64,000 bases of DNA from Methanomassiliicoccaceae archaeon DOK (GCA_009911715.1 CP047880.1:868001-932000); one strand, 5' to 3'. Numbered from the stretch's first letter, positions 1-9,241 are shown. Notes: a model not told the origin generated them from the letters alone. Translations and numbers: made by a program.

Positions 1-1
1 C

Positions 2-235
2 GTCCGCAGGGACCGCTCGATAGAGGACCCCGACGGCGAGTACAGGGACATGGACCTCAACATACTCTTCGATGTGGAGATCAAGGTGTCCAACGACGCG
101 ATAAAGTTCGACGCCAAGAACAACTCGTTCGTTCTGCTGTCCAGGGAGCCCATAGACTGGGAGGAGTTCTCCGAAGGGGTTCCGACCTTCGAGGACCCGG
201 AGATAGAGAAGAACTACGCGAGCTTCTACTCCTGA
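2..235 (+). CDS. C-terminal end of an unknown protein (5' end outside window)
   Basis: The frame is open from the left window edge and closes with TGA at 233-235, so only the last 77 residues are visible. The residues are acidic and mixed alpha/beta in composition, ending in ENPEIEKNYASFYS-like text (actual end: EKNYASFYS). I do not recognise the family. An internal ATG at 50 could be read as a start, but the frame is equally protein-like upstream of it, with a run rich in Arg and Asp, so a longer gene cut by the window is more likely. A TATA-like box for the next gene lies 39 nt after the stop, so this gene is transcribed separately from the helicase. Confidence 0.6.
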   Translation, partial: VRRDRSIEDPDGEYRDMDLNILFDVEIKVSNDAIKFDAKNNSFVLLSREPIDWEEFSEGVPTFEDPEIEKNYASFYS

Positions 236-302
236 CGATCTAGGGTGTAGCGAGCCTAGTCAACAGCGCTTCGGTTAATACTCCGGCCGTCCAGTGTTCA
301 GC

Positions 303-2447
303 ATGGACGGAGAATCCGTGTCCGAGGTCCTCGTGGAGTCGGCTTCCCAGGTTTACCAGTACATTTCCGACATGCAGTACATGACCGACCCGCCCCTGGG
401 GGTCTCGATGACCGAGGTGTCCTCGTGCGATGTCGGAGACGGGTTCGCCGTCCTCCACATAGACGGTCAGATGCCGGATGCGAACGGCCTCATGCTCATG
501 GTGGGGGACAGGATCCTCCAGGAGTCCGAGGCTGGGTTCGACCGCTACGACGAGGTGTCCAGGACGGTTGTCGTGAGGCCGGGATCGGAGGTCCTGGCTC
601 TGATGAGGGATGGATCGCACAGGGTCTGTCTACTCACAGACATGAAGTTCCTCATATCCGTCGTGGGCGATTTCTACCGGCGCTACGGCAGTCTCCTCAC
701 GCCTCCCGAACTGGATGTCGTCTGCACCGCGCCTGTCTATCCGGAGAGCGGAGAGCCGACCGATGAGCAGCGCGACGCGGTAAACAGCATACTGACCAAC
801 AGGATGTCCTACGTCTGGGGGGCTCCAGGCACTGGCAAGACCCAGTACGTCCTCGCCACATGCATCAGGGCGGTGGTCGAAGCCGGAGGCCGTGTAGCGG
901 TGTTCGCGCCCACCAACAACTCCGTTGAGCAGGTCCTGAGAGGAATAATCAAGGCCTTCGACGGCGACAGCCGCCTCACAGGGTCTATCCTCCGGCTGGG
1001 CGTCCCGACCAGGGCGTTCTACAGCGAGCATCCCGAGATGTGCGAGGACCGCCAGGCACAGAGGAGGCTGGACGCCTGCCACAGGAAGGCGGAGTGTCTG
1101 GAGGAGGTCATGTACGAGAGGGCCTGCGACTGTCTGGAGGGCGAGATCCTCGACGCCATACGCATCGCACGCGAGGCGTCCGCTGTCTCGGGAAAGGTGC
1201 TTTTGGAGGACGTTCCCGAGCTCAGGGAGGCGGTGGATGGGCTGAGGGGATTCCTCTCGATGCGTCCCGACACGAGGGACAGGATGGGGGACTTCGACGA
1301 CAGGGACGCCCTCGAGGTCCTCTCCGAGATACGCTCCATGATATACGACAGACAGCGTCCGGCCGTCGAGATAGAGGAGTATTCCTCCTGGTCGGATGCG
1401 GACCTCCTCGCCGCCATCTTCGAGACGGAGAGGGAGATCGAGGGGATGAGGACGGGAGGGGTCTCTCGCAGGCTCGAGGATGCGAGGATCATCGCATCCA
1501 CACCGCATCAGTTCATCTCGCGCCTCCGTCCCCACGGATCCAAGGAGGACGGTCGCCCCGAGCTGTACGTGGACCACATCTTCCTGGACGAGGCCGGATA
1601 CTGCGGTCTGATGCAGGCGGCATCATTGTTCACGAACGGTGTCCCCGTCACGTTCCTGGGGGACCATATGCAGCTTCCGCCGGTCTCTCAACTCGATGAC
1701 GAGGTCCTCAGGTCGGCCGCATTGCGCGGTGGCAGACTCCGCTACGGGTTCCTGTGGTCGCTGTCGGCCATATACTGCGAGCAGCTGCTGTACAAGGGGC
1801 CGGGTTCCCTCGTCTCCTCGTTCGTATCCGGAGCCGATCCCGAGTTCTGCGAGACGGCCAGAGGTGACCTGACGCAGTCCCATCGTTTCGGAACGAACCT
1901 CGCCAGGGTTCTTGACCGTTTCGTGTACAGGAACGGCCTGTCCGGCTCTCCGGACGGAGGCGACCTCTCGATCGAATGCCTGGACGTGGTCTGCGACCAC
2001 AGGGACGGCAGGGAGAACCTCCCGGAGGCGCTGGCGATCAGACAATTCCTCAGGGAGGAGTCGTCGGATGCGTCTGAGATCGCGATACTGACTCCCTACT
2101 CGGTGCAGCTGGCGCTCCTGAAACGCAAGGTCGGAAGAAAATACCGTGACAGTGTCATGACTGTTCACGGTTCCCAGGGGAGGGAATGGGACACAGTCAT
2201 TCTCAGTGTGGCCGACAACGGCATCGCCTCCAGGGACGTTCCGCTGAGGTTCACCAGCTCCCAGACCCCGATAGGGATGAAGGTGGTGAACACTGCAGTA
2301 TCCCGGGCGAAACGCAGGCTAGTGCTTGTCTGTGACCGCGGGTTCTGGACTTCCAGAAAGGACGAGCTGATAGGCGGGATACTGGGAGAGATTCCCCCGG
2401 ACCGTCTCCAGGAATCGGGCGGTACGGGGGACGTCACGGGACATTGA
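303..2447 (+). CDS. Superfamily 1 DNA2/NAM7-like helicase
   Basis: A 714-residue ATP-dependent helicase of the SF1B DNA2/NAM7/UPF1 class. It shows Walker A (WGAPGTGKT, about residue 175), a DEAG-type Walker B (FLDEAG, about 430), the GDxxQLPP motif III (FLGDHMQLPPV), motif V (HGSQGREWDTVIL) and motif VI (NTAVSRAKRRLVLV). These are all the motifs needed for ATP hydrolysis and translocation. The N-terminal 150 residues are unassigned. A long helical insert separates motifs I and II, as in DNA2-like enzymes. A TATA-like ggttaata at 272-279 lies about 25 nt before the ATG at 303, so I prefer that start to the GTG at 294. Its substrate (DNA or RNA) cannot be told from sequence. It stands alone between unrelated genes. 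Confidence 0.85.
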   Translation: MDGESVSEVLVESASQVYQYISDMQYMTDPPLGVSMTEVSSCDVGDGFAVLHIDGQMPDANGLMLMVGDRILQESEAGFDRYDEVSRTVVVRPGSEVLALMRDGSHRVCLLTDMKFLISVVGDFYRRYGSLLTPPELDVVCTAPVYPESGEPTDEQRDAVNSILTNRMSYVWGAPGTGKTQYVLATCIRAVVEAGGRVAVFAPTNNSVEQVLRGIIKAFDGDSRLTGSILRLGVPTRAFYSEHPEMCEDRQAQRRLDACHRKAECLEEVMYERACDCLEGEILDAIRIAREASAVSGKVLLEDVPELREAVDGLRGFLSMRPDTRDRMGDFDDRDALEVLSEIRSMIYDRQRPAVEIEEYSSWSDADLLAAIFETEREIEGMRTGGVSRRLEDARIIASTPHQFISRLRPHGSKEDGRPELYVDHIFLDEAGYCGLMQAASLFTNGVPVTFLGDHMQLPPVSQLDDEVLRSAALRGGRLRYGFLWSLSAIYCEQLLYKGPGSLVSSFVSGADPEFCETARGDLTQSHRFGTNLARVLDRFVYRNGLSGSPDGGDLSIECLDVVCDHRDGRENLPEALAIRQFLREESSDASEIAILTPYSVQLALLKRKVGRKYRDSVMTVHGSQGREWDTVILSVADNGIASRDVPLRFTSSQTPIGMKVVNTAVSRAKRRLVLVCDRGFWTSRKDELIGGILGEIPPDRLQESGGTGDVTGH

Positions 2448-2471
2448 GGCCCGTGACGCAGAAAAGTGCGT

Positions 2472-3170
2472 TCAGTCGTTTATCCCGAGGGCGTTCATGA
2501 TCTGGCGGAGGCTCTCCTTCATGTCGATGACGTCGGACCTGACGTCCGCGATCTGAGATCTCAGGACACGGGTCTCCGACTCGACGGCCTCGAACCTCCT
2601 CTCGTACTCGGAGAGGTCCACGGATGCGGGCTGTGCCTCTACAGGGGCCGGAGAGGCGGCCTCGGCTTTGAGTTCCTTGACCCTCTCAACGAGGGTGTCC
2701 CTTCTGGACCTGAGGGAGGATGCCATCATGGACAGCTTCTGTTTCTCGTCCTCGTCCCCGTTCATGTCCGCACGGAGCATCTTGATCTCGATGCCCATGA
2801 GCTCGTCGGTCACCGACTCGATCTCCTCAGTCAGCTCCTCCACCGTGCCCTCCGGCTTGATCTGCGGGGCGGGTGAGGATTCGTCCTCATCTCCCACGAA
2901 CGGGCGGCTGTCCTGGTGGACGTTCTCGTTCATGTCCTTGTCCATGGAGGGGACCTCCATGCCGGCGGCGATGAAGGACTCCTCGATTTCCTTCTTCCTC
3001 TGAAGCAGTCTGCCGATCTCCGCCTCTATGCCAAGGACCTCGTCGGCCTTCCTAGCAGCCTCTATGGGGTCCACGGGCATCATCTCACGCAGCTTCGATA
3101 GCTGGTTGCCGAGTCTTCTGGTCTCCGTCTGAATGAATCTGAGCTCGCGTTCGTACTTGCTTCCGGGCAT
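2472..3170 (-). CDS. Coiled-coil protein, downstream partner of the 3173-3727 gene
   Basis: A 232-residue, very charged protein with no recognised catalytic motif. Two predicted coiled-coil stretches (about residues 5-65 and 95-225) have heptad-like Leu/Ile spacing, joined by an acidic linker containing Pro-Ala repeats. The start is ATG 3170, two bases after the stop of the upstream gene, so the two are co-transcribed and probably translationally coupled. The open frame runs further upstream, but only by overlapping that gene in another frame. The C-terminal end (SLRQIMNALGIND) is amphipathic. It could be a structural or scaffold protein. No function can be assigned. Confidence 0.75.
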   Translation of the reverse strand: MPGSKYERELRFIQTETRRLGNQLSKLREMMPVDPIEAARKADEVLGIEAEIGRLLQRKKEIEESFIAAGMEVPSMDKDMNENVHQDSRPFVGDEDESSPAPQIKPEGTVEELTEEIESVTDELMGIEIKMLRADMNGDEDEKQKLSMMASSLRSRRDTLVERVKELKAEAASPAPVEAQPASVDLSEYERRFEAVESETRVLRSQIADVRSDVIDMKESLRQIMNALGIND

Positions 3171-3172
3171 GT

Positions 3173-3727
3173 TTAATCCTTCCTCTTCTTTTTCTTCTTC
3201 TTGTCCTTGTCCTTTTCGGACTCGGCAAGGGCCCTGAACGTGTCGTAGAGGTAGTCGTCGTAGAAAATCAGTTCTCCCAGCGCCTCCAGGGCATACGGGT
3301 CGTCTAGGAGGAACTTCACCATCTTCTTGGATTTGAGAGCGGCCTCCCCGATGTCGTAGCACATCATCTCGACTATCTCGTCACAGTACTCGGCGCGGAC
3401 CTCGTCAGCCTCGAGCTCGTTCTCGAGGTCATCCGCCGACAGACCGTTGATGTACTGGTCGTACTTGACGGGGCATTCGACCACATCGGTGTTGTCGAGG
3501 TCGAGTCCCTCCAGCAGGCTGTCGTCGTCCTTCATGTCGGCGAGGACGCTGATGTAAGCCGTGAGGTCCGCTTTCAGGTAGTCGATGAACTCCTGGATCT
3601 CAGCGATCCTGTCCTCTCTCTTGAAGCGCCTCTTCCTCTTCTCGAGGTCGGCGATCTCCTTCCTCTTCCTCTCTACGGCCCGGGAGATGATCCCGATCGC
3701 CTCGTCGATGGTGTATTCGGCCTCCAT
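3173..3727 (-). CDS. Helical protein with Lys-rich tail
   Basis: A 184-residue protein. Residues 10-65 form a strongly basic coiled coil (EKRKRRFKREDRIAEIQEF), the middle is acidic and helical, and the last 15 residues are almost all Lys/Arg/Asp with a run of Lys. The ATG at 3727 is preferred over the upstream GTG at 3751 because a TATA-like attataag (minus strand, 3756-3763) lies about 30 nt before it, giving a nearly leaderless mRNA. It heads a two-gene operon with the coiled-coil gene at 2472-3170. The basic tail suggests nucleic-acid or membrane-surface binding, which is an inference only. Confidence 0.75.
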   Translation of the reverse strand: MEAEYTIDEAIGIISRAVERKRKEIADLEKRKRRFKREDRIAEIQEFIDYLKADLTAYISVLADMKDDDSLLEGLDLDNTDVVECPVKYDQYINGLSADDLENELEADEVRAEYCDEIVEMMCYDIGEAALKSKKMVKFLLDDPYALEALGELIFYDDYLYDTFRALAESEKDKDKKKKKKRKD

Positions 3728-3897
3728 TCTATCGCTAGTGTATCGGAGCACTCCACTTATAATACAAGCGGACTGGTTTTTCGTGTTTTACGCGGCATCC
3801 AGACATTCTCTTGGGATGGTTTTTTAAGGATATATCATCCATCCATGATATTCTGCTTTATAGTGTACATAGCAGATACATGTAAACGGTTCTTATC

Positions 3898-4851
3898 ATG
3901 CCGAGCGAGGAGCCCACGCTACTGGAACTCGAAGCCCGTTGCAAACGCGGGGATGCTGAAGCTCAGTACATTCTGGGAAAGAAGTACTACGAGGGGGACG
4001 GCGTCCCGCAGGATTACGACCGCGCCGCCGACCTTCTGCGCACATCCGCGGAGGCAGGCGATGCGGCAGCACAGTACACTTACGGGTACATGTGCTGCTA
4101 TGGCATCGGCGTGCCCGTGGACAAGATCGCTACCATAAGGTGGTACAGGAAGTCCGCCAACCAGGGCTATGTTGAGGCCCAGTACGGTCTCGGGTACATG
4201 TGCGACATGGGTGAGGGCGTCAAGGTGAACAAGATGGAGGCCGCGAAATGGCATCTCCTCGCGGCCGACAAGGGTCATGCCGGTGCCCAGTGCAACCTTG
4301 GCAACCTGTACTTCAACGGATACGGTGTCAGACGTGACAAGCAGGAGGCGTTCCGTCTCTACCGTGCATCGGCCAACCAGGGCAACGTGGACGCCCTCTT
4401 CAACCTTGGAAGGATCTACGAGACGGGCGACGGAGTGGAGCAGGACGACGAGGTCGCTCTCCGTTTCTACCAGGAGGCCGCCGTCCGCGGTGACGCGCAC
4501 TCGATGTTCAACCTGGGCGTCCGCTACATGACGGGAAACGGGGTGCGCGTCGACGTCCCACTGGCGGAGAAGATGCTGGCAGCATCGGCGCGTAAGGGCA
4601 ACGACGAGGCCCTCTACCTTCTGGGCACTATGTACTACAGCGGAACCGGGGTGGAGCGCAGTCTCGAGACGGCCGCGAAACTTTTCGAGAAGGCGTCGTT
4701 CCAATGGAACGACCAGGCGATCTACAGCCTAGGCCTGCTCTACATCAAGGGCGAGGGCATAGCTAAGGACGAGCGCCGCGGAATCGGGTTGATAAAGCTG
4801 GCCGCCGAGTTGGGGAACGAAGAGGCGATCTCCTTCCTCGCGGCCAGATGA
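3898..4851 (+). CDS. Sel1-repeat protein (eight repeats)
   Basis: A 317-residue protein made almost wholly of about eight 36-residue Sel1-like repeats. Each carries the pattern A-x-x-x-LGxxYxxGxGVxxDxxxAxxxxxxAAxxG, for example GYMCDMGEGVKVNKMEAAKW. Such alpha/alpha solenoids are protein-protein interaction scaffolds. In bacteria they often act in signalling, host interaction or envelope stress. No signal peptide is visible, so it is probably cytoplasmic. An AT-rich segment precedes the ATG (several TATA-like words between 3825 and 3865). It is the first of three Sel1 genes in 2.6 kb, with the other two on the opposite strand converging on it. Confidence 0.88.
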   Translation: MPSEEPTLLELEARCKRGDAEAQYILGKKYYEGDGVPQDYDRAADLLRTSAEAGDAAAQYTYGYMCCYGIGVPVDKIATIRWYRKSANQGYVEAQYGLGYMCDMGEGVKVNKMEAAKWHLLAADKGHAGAQCNLGNLYFNGYGVRRDKQEAFRLYRASANQGNVDALFNLGRIYETGDGVEQDDEVALRFYQEAAVRGDAHSMFNLGVRYMTGNGVRVDVPLAEKMLAASARKGNDEALYLLGTMYYSGTGVERSLETAAKLFEKASFQWNDQAIYSLGLLYIKGEGIAKDERRGIGLIKLAAELGNEEAISFLAAR

Positions 4852-4857
4852 ATGGTT

Positions 4858-5517
4858 TCACCACTTGTGGTCGTGGGGGATGAACTCCAGCTTGGCCCCG
4901 CAGAACGGGCAGCTGTGGAGGACGGCATCCATGCCATCCTTGTCTTCTCCGAGGAGGGCGGGTCCCTGCATAGTCTCGGTGAAGATGATGTTCTGGGCGA
5001 GGAGCTCGTCCAGCATCCTCTTGCAGCAGGCGGCCTCGACGTCGACGTCGGAGACCTGGAGCTTCAGTATGGGCCTGGCGCGGAGGTTCCTGTTCCTCTC
5101 CTCCGTGAGGATCCTGTCGATCCTGTCGGCATCGAACTCAGCTCCGGGATAACCCATGGATGCAGCGTAGGCGAGCATCCTGACGGCTTTCTGGAGGTCC
5201 ATCGGCACGCCGATCCCCTTCTCGTACATCAGACCGAGATGGTACAGTGCTCCGGGGTCGAGGTTGTCCGCAGCGTCGCTGAGCATCTGTACCGCACGGG
5301 GTATGTCGGGCTCGGTCCCCTCGCCTGAGGCCAGCATGACCCCGAGCTCCCTCTTGGCGGGCACGACGTTCTGGGCCGCCGCCCTGGACATCCACTCGAA
5401 CGCCTTCCGGGCGTCCTTGGGCTCCTCGTTTCCATAAAGGTATATGAGTCCGAGCTGGTACTGTGCTTCCGCGTCGCCTTCCTCGGCGGCCTTCCTGAGA
5501 GCTTCCGAACTGGCCAT
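4858..5517 (-). CDS. Short Sel1-repeat protein with C-terminal CxxC knuckle
   Basis: A 219-residue protein. Residues 1-140 hold about four Sel1 repeats (EAQYQLGLIYLYG..., GALYHLGLMYEKGIGV...). The remaining 80 residues are a different domain ending in SCPFCGAKLEFIPHDHKW, a single zinc-knuckle CxxC followed by histidines that could bind metal. The start at 5517 is supported by a TATA-like cttaaaacg about 30 nt upstream on the minus strand, inside the tail of the neighbouring gene. It converges with the eight-repeat Sel1 gene, with only 6 nt between their stops. The role is unknown. The combination of solenoid plus small metal-binding tail suggests an adaptor. Confidence 0.8.
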   Translation of the reverse strand: MASSEALRKAAEEGDAEAQYQLGLIYLYGNEEPKDARKAFEWMSRAAAQNVVPAKRELGVMLASGEGTEPDIPRAVQMLSDAADNLDPGALYHLGLMYEKGIGVPMDLQKAVRMLAYAASMGYPGAEFDADRIDRILTEERNRNLRARPILKLQVSDVDVEAACCKRMLDELLAQNIIFTETMQGPALLGEDKDGMDAVLHSCPFCGAKLEFIPHDHKW

Positions 5518-5546
5518 GTTATCCAGGGTGGGAATCCCGTACCGTT

Positions 5547-6452
5547 TTAAGCCTGTTCGCCTCGGCCGAGCACGGATCCCAGCATGGACAGCATCTCGGA
5601 AGCCTCCTCGACACCGTTGTCGCGCGCCATGTTCAGCCACTTGCGGGCCTCCTCGTCGCTCCTTTCGGTGCCGATCCCCCTCATGTAGCAGTATCCGACC
5701 ATCTGCATCGCTGTGGGGACTCCTTCGGAGGCAGCCTTCAGGAACCATTCGAACGACTCCGTCGCACGGGGCGGGTCGGACTCGGAGAGGAGGTAGCCGA
5801 GACGCTCCATGGCGAACGCGTCCCCCTGGTCAGCGCCCATCCTGTACCATTCCTCGGCTTGGCGGAGGTCCACGGGGGTTCCGTTTCCGAACTCGCAGCA
5901 GATGCCCGCCTGGAACATCGCGTTCACATTCCCGGCCTTGGCCGCCGTGCGGTACATCCCATAGGCCTTGCGTTCGTCCTTCTCGACGCCGAGGCCCTCC
6001 TGGTAGAGGTAGGCGAGTGACGTCCTGGCCTCCTGGTTGCCCTGGTTCGCGGCCAGTCTGAAATAGCGTGCGGCCTCTGAGTAGTCCTGTTCGACGGATA
6101 CCCCGTCCATGTACGCCAGCCCAGCGTAGAGCTGGGCATCCGGGACACCGTCCTTGGCGGCCGTGATCGACAGCTGGGCGGCCCTCTCGCTGTCGATCCC
6201 GCAGTAGTCCCCCTGCATGAAGAGTCTGACCATCAGGGCCATCGCCTCCGTCTGCCCGGCTGCGACCGACTTCTCGAGGAGGTCGTAGCCCACATCCTCG
6301 TTCTGTTCGACATCCCAGCCGAAAAGATAGGCCATCGCCAGCGCGTACAGGCCGTCGGGGTCGTCCCTCTTCGCCAGATCCATGACCTCTTCGATGCTGA
6401 GCTCGACCTGACCGTCCGGTCCGTGGAAGACGAATCCGCGTTCTTCTGCCAT
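5547..6452 (-). CDS. Sel1-repeat protein (about seven repeats)
   Basis: A 301-residue solenoid protein. After 25 residues of unrelated N-terminus come about seven Sel1 repeats (for example AGLAYMDGVSVEQDYSEAAR). Repeats 3 and 6 are degenerate in length. There is no signal peptide or membrane segment. The ATG at 6452 follows a short spacer from the ACT-domain gene, whose stop is 43 nt upstream. It is followed by the smaller Sel1 gene in the same direction after 29 nt, but that gene appears to have its own TATA box. Like its neighbours it is likely a protein-interaction scaffold, and its partners are unknown. Confidence 0.85.
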   Translation of the reverse strand: MAEERGFVFHGPDGQVELSIEEVMDLAKRDDPDGLYALAMAYLFGWDVEQNEDVGYDLLEKSVAAGQTEAMALMVRLFMQGDYCGIDSERAAQLSITAAKDGVPDAQLYAGLAYMDGVSVEQDYSEAARYFRLAANQGNQEARTSLAYLYQEGLGVEKDERKAYGMYRTAAKAGNVNAMFQAGICCEFGNGTPVDLRQAEEWYRMGADQGDAFAMERLGYLLSESDPPRATESFEWFLKAASEGVPTAMQMVGYCYMRGIGTERSDEEARKWLNMARDNGVEEASEMLSMLGSVLGRGEQA

Positions 6453-6495
6453 GCCCGATGGTAGGGTGCTGACCGTGATAACACATACGGTCCGT

Positions 6496-6867
6496 TCACA
6501 GGCGCGTTATCTCATGACCGACGGATGTGAGCGCGGCCACGACCTCGTCCAGTGCCGAGGCGCGGACAAGGATGTAGTCTGTGTCGTAGGTTGAAATGAC
6601 GAAAACAGGGATCCCGCGTTCGGACAGAACGCCCGCAATCCGTGATATAATGCCCACCAGCGAGAAGTCCAGGGTCCCTGACACCCTGAGGGCTCTCCAT
6701 CCGTCCTCACGATCCATGACATCGGAGGGGACTTCGGAGGTGGGGCAGACCAGGGACCTCTCGCGGTCGGTCCTGCCTGTGAACGTGAACGGTCTCTCTA
6801 AATCCACACCGGAGTAGTCGCGGACCCTGCAGACGGAGAACCCCATCGGGAGGCACTCGATCATCAT
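6496..6867 (-). CDS. ACT-domain protein, probable amino-acid sensor
   Basis: A 123-residue protein that looks like a tandem pair of short ACT modules. The C-terminal half has the typical beta-alpha-beta-beta-alpha-beta signature (GTLDFSLVGIISRIAGVLSERGIPVFVIST, written here as FSLVGIISRIAGVL then GIPVFVISTYDTDYILV). It belongs to the stand-alone ACT family often compared with CASTOR-like or aspartokinase ACT domains, which bind amino acids. No enzymatic motif is present. Start codons ATG 6867 and 6864 are adjacent and cannot be told apart. It lies 9 nt after the metallopeptidase gene in the same direction, so it is probably the last gene of the 9229-to-6496 operon. Confidence 0.78.
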   Translation of the reverse strand: MMIECLPMGFSVCRVRDYSGVDLERPFTFTGRTDRERSLVCPTSEVPSDVMDREDGWRALRVSGTLDFSLVGIISRIAGVLSERGIPVFVISTYDTDYILVRASALDEVVAALTSVGHEITRL

Positions 6868-6876
6868 GGCGACACC

Positions 6877-7545
6877 TCATGCCGTTCCGAGCCTTCTGAG
6901 CACGGACTCGGCCTCCCTCCACTGGGGGAACAGTCTCTCCCATGACCTGAACTGAGCGTCGTGGACGCGTCTGCTTGGGCGGTACCCCTGTCTGAGATGG
7001 AGGCATTCGTGGTAGACCACGTAGTCACGGACGAAATCGGGGACGTCGTCCGAGTCCAGTCTCGACGAAATGCCGACGACCCTGAACATGGTGCTGCAGA
7101 ACCCGACCCTCCGGACGTTGTCCCTGCGGGTCCAGGACATGTATGAGTTGCTAATGTCCGATTCCGTCAGAAGACCGGAGTCCAGCAGCCTCTGGACGGA
7201 GTCGTGCAGATACGCCACCTCTCCGCAAGCCGAGCGCAGGAGGTTGCGGCTCCTGCGTATGTACGTGGGTCTGTTGTCGACGATGTACCTGTCCGAGCGG
7301 ATGTGGTCCAGGTATGAAGGGGGCTCCGGGCATCTCTGCCCCTTGGCTCTACGGCACACCATGTCGCAGAAGTCGCTGAGGACGTCGTCCGGAGCATCCG
7401 ACAGGTAGTCAGCGATGTGGATCTCGATGCCGGCGCCGTACACCTTCCAGCTGTATCCGAACTCCTTGCGGACGACGAAGTCGCCCCTGGCCTCCCTGAA
7501 GTAGGGGCGGCAGGCCGATATCGCGCATTCCGGAAGCTCATGCAT
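6877..7545 (-). CDS. SprT/WLM-like HExxH zinc metallopeptidase
   Basis: A 222-residue protein with the zinc motif HECLH (in VVYHECLHLRQG). A later VHDAQFRSWERLFPQWREA segment matches the pattern of YgjP/SprT-like metallopeptidases, in which a third His (here in VHDAQF) completes the zinc site. The N-terminal 120 residues are family-specific and carry several Cys and Arg residues. The start at 7545 overlaps the stop of the YgiQ gene by 8 nt, which supports translational coupling and rejects the longer in-frame start at 7605. Substrates are unknown. Family members act on DNA-protein crosslinks or are uncharacterised. Confidence 0.75.
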   Translation of the reverse strand: MHELPECAISACRPYFREARGDFVVRKEFGYSWKVYGAGIEIHIADYLSDAPDDVLSDFCDMVCRRAKGQRCPEPPSYLDHIRSDRYIVDNRPTYIRRSRNLLRSACGEVAYLHDSVQRLLDSGLLTESDISNSYMSWTRRDNVRRVGFCSTMFRVVGISSRLDSDDVPDFVRDYVVYHECLHLRQGYRPSRRVHDAQFRSWERLFPQWREAESVLRRLGTA

Positions 7546-9229
7546 CCCTGCGCCTCCCGACGACCATGTCCTTCTGCTTCTGCCTCCTCTGTATCGACCT
7601 CTCAACGCGGACTTCCCTGCCCTTCGAGTCCATCGAAGTGAAGTACATCGCGGTGGAGTAAGAGGACGGGGTCGGGGTGAACACCTGCACCTGTTCGGGG
7701 TGTATGTGCAGCCTGGTGCGGCAGTATTCGGAAAGCTCCCTCATGTCGTCGTCCGTGCAGCCGGGGTGGGCCGCCATGAAGTAGTACGTCAGGTACTCGT
7801 CCTTTCCGCATTTGGCCACGGATTCGGAGAACATCGAGCGGAACCTCTCGAGGACCTCGCGCTCCGGCTTCCCCATTAGTTTCAGCACCCTGGGCGAGAC
7901 GTGCTCGGGAGCAACCTTCATCTGGCCGGAGACGTGATGGGCGACGATATCGTCGAGGTAGGTCTGTCCGTGCTCTCTGTCGGCGACGATCATGTCGTAG
8001 CGGATGCCGGAGTTGACGAAAACCCTCCTGACTCCCGGGATCCCGGCGATCTCGCTCAGGAGGGAGGTCTGCTGGGCGTGGTCCAGCGGCAGGCTGGGGC
8101 ACGGCCTGGAGCCCAGGCATCTCCTGTCCGGACACCTCCCCCTTTCCGCCTTGCGCCCGCACTCGATGCCGTACATGTTGGCCGTGGGCCCTCCGACATC
8201 CTGTATGACCCCGTTGAATCCGGGTCTCGAGGCGATCCTGCGAGCTTCCCTGACTATGGATTCCCTGGACCTTGAGACGACGGTGGTGCCCTGGTGCAGG
8301 GCGATGGAACAGAACGAGCAGTCGCCGTAGCATCCGCGGTGTGTCGTGATGGAGTTGCGGACAGTGTCCATGGCCCTGACCTTGCCGCCCGTGAGATAGT
8401 ACGGGTGAACCGCATCCTCGAAATCGGACTCGTACAGGGAATCGAGCTCTTCGGTCGCAAGGGGCCTCTGCGGGGGGTTCTGCACGAGGTACCGGTCACC
8501 GTGCCGCTGCACCAGCCCTCTGGCTGTCGCCGGGTCGCTGTTCTCCCTGAATCCGACGAAAGCGTCCATGAACGCCCGGCGGTCGTCCCTGCATTCATCG
8601 TACGATGGGAGCTCCAGGAACCCGTCGGGGATCCTCGGGGACGCGTAGCAGATCCCCCTGACATCCTTCCAGTCCACACCGTCGCGGATCCTCTCGGCCA
8701 GCTCGACCGTGGCCAGTTCGGCCATCCCGTAGACGATGCCGTCCGCCTTGGCGTCGAAGAGCACGGATCTCCTGACGCTGTCAGACCAGAAATCGTAGTG
8801 GGCGATGCGTCTGAGGCTGGCCTCAAGTCCGGCCAGGAAGACCGGCCTGCCCTTGGCGTGCCTCTTGATCAGGTTGGTGTAGGCGATGGTGGCCCTGTCC
8901 GGCCTTCTGTCGTTGACCCCGCCTGGCGTGAAGTCGTCCTCCTTGCGGAACTTCCTGGTCGGAGTGTAGTTAGCGACCATGGAGTCCACACAGCCGGCGG
9001 ACACGGACCAGAACAGCTCAGGCAGGCCGAGCCTCGAGATGTCGTCCCCGGAGGAGATGTCGGGCTGGGCGATGATGCCCACCCTGAAACCGTGGTCCAC
9101 GAGCCAGTGCCCGATGGCCGCTGTGCCGTTGTAGGCGTTGTCCGTGTAGGTGTCGCCCGAAACGAGCACGATGTCCAGGGAATCCCATCCGCGACCGCGG
9201 ACCTCCTCGGGGGTGGTGGGTATGAACAT
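7538..9229 (-). CDS. YgiQ-family (UPF0313) radical SAM protein
   Basis: A 563-residue protein that begins with the diagnostic MFIPTTPEEVRGRGWD of the YgiQ/UPF0313 family. It carries the radical SAM cluster motif CYGDCSFC (CxxxCxxC) near residue 300, which binds a 4Fe-4S cluster and S-adenosylmethionine. Residues 1-280 form the family's N-terminal domain, with a cobalamin-like fold. The C-terminal part includes the VAPEHVSPRVLKLMGKP segment typical of the family. Its reaction is not established. Length is near the family norm. It is followed, with an 8-nt overlap, by the HExxH peptidase. The pyridoxal kinase gene ends 12 nt before its start, so a longer operon is possible. Confidence 0.92.
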   Translation of the reverse strand: MFIPTTPEEVRGRGWDSLDIVLVSGDTYTDNAYNGTAAIGHWLVDHGFRVGIIAQPDISSGDDISRLGLPELFWSVSAGCVDSMVANYTPTRKFRKEDDFTPGGVNDRRPDRATIAYTNLIKRHAKGRPVFLAGLEASLRRIAHYDFWSDSVRRSVLFDAKADGIVYGMAELATVELAERIRDGVDWKDVRGICYASPRIPDGFLELPSYDECRDDRRAFMDAFVGFRENSDPATARGLVQRHGDRYLVQNPPQRPLATEELDSLYESDFEDAVHPYYLTGGKVRAMDTVRNSITTHRGCYGDCSFCSIALHQGTTVVSRSRESIVREARRIASRPGFNGVIQDVGGPTANMYGIECGRKAERGRCPDRRCLGSRPCPSLPLDHAQQTSLLSEIAGIPGVRRVFVNSGIRYDMIVADREHGQTYLDDIVAHHVSGQMKVAPEHVSPRVLKLMGKPEREVLERFRSMFSESVAKCGKDEYLTYYFMAAHPGCTDDDMRELSEYCRTRLHIHPEQVQVFTPTPSSYSTAMYFTSMDSKGREVRVERSIQRRQKQKDMVVGRRRDA

Positions 9230-9241
9230 GTCGCCGAGTCG

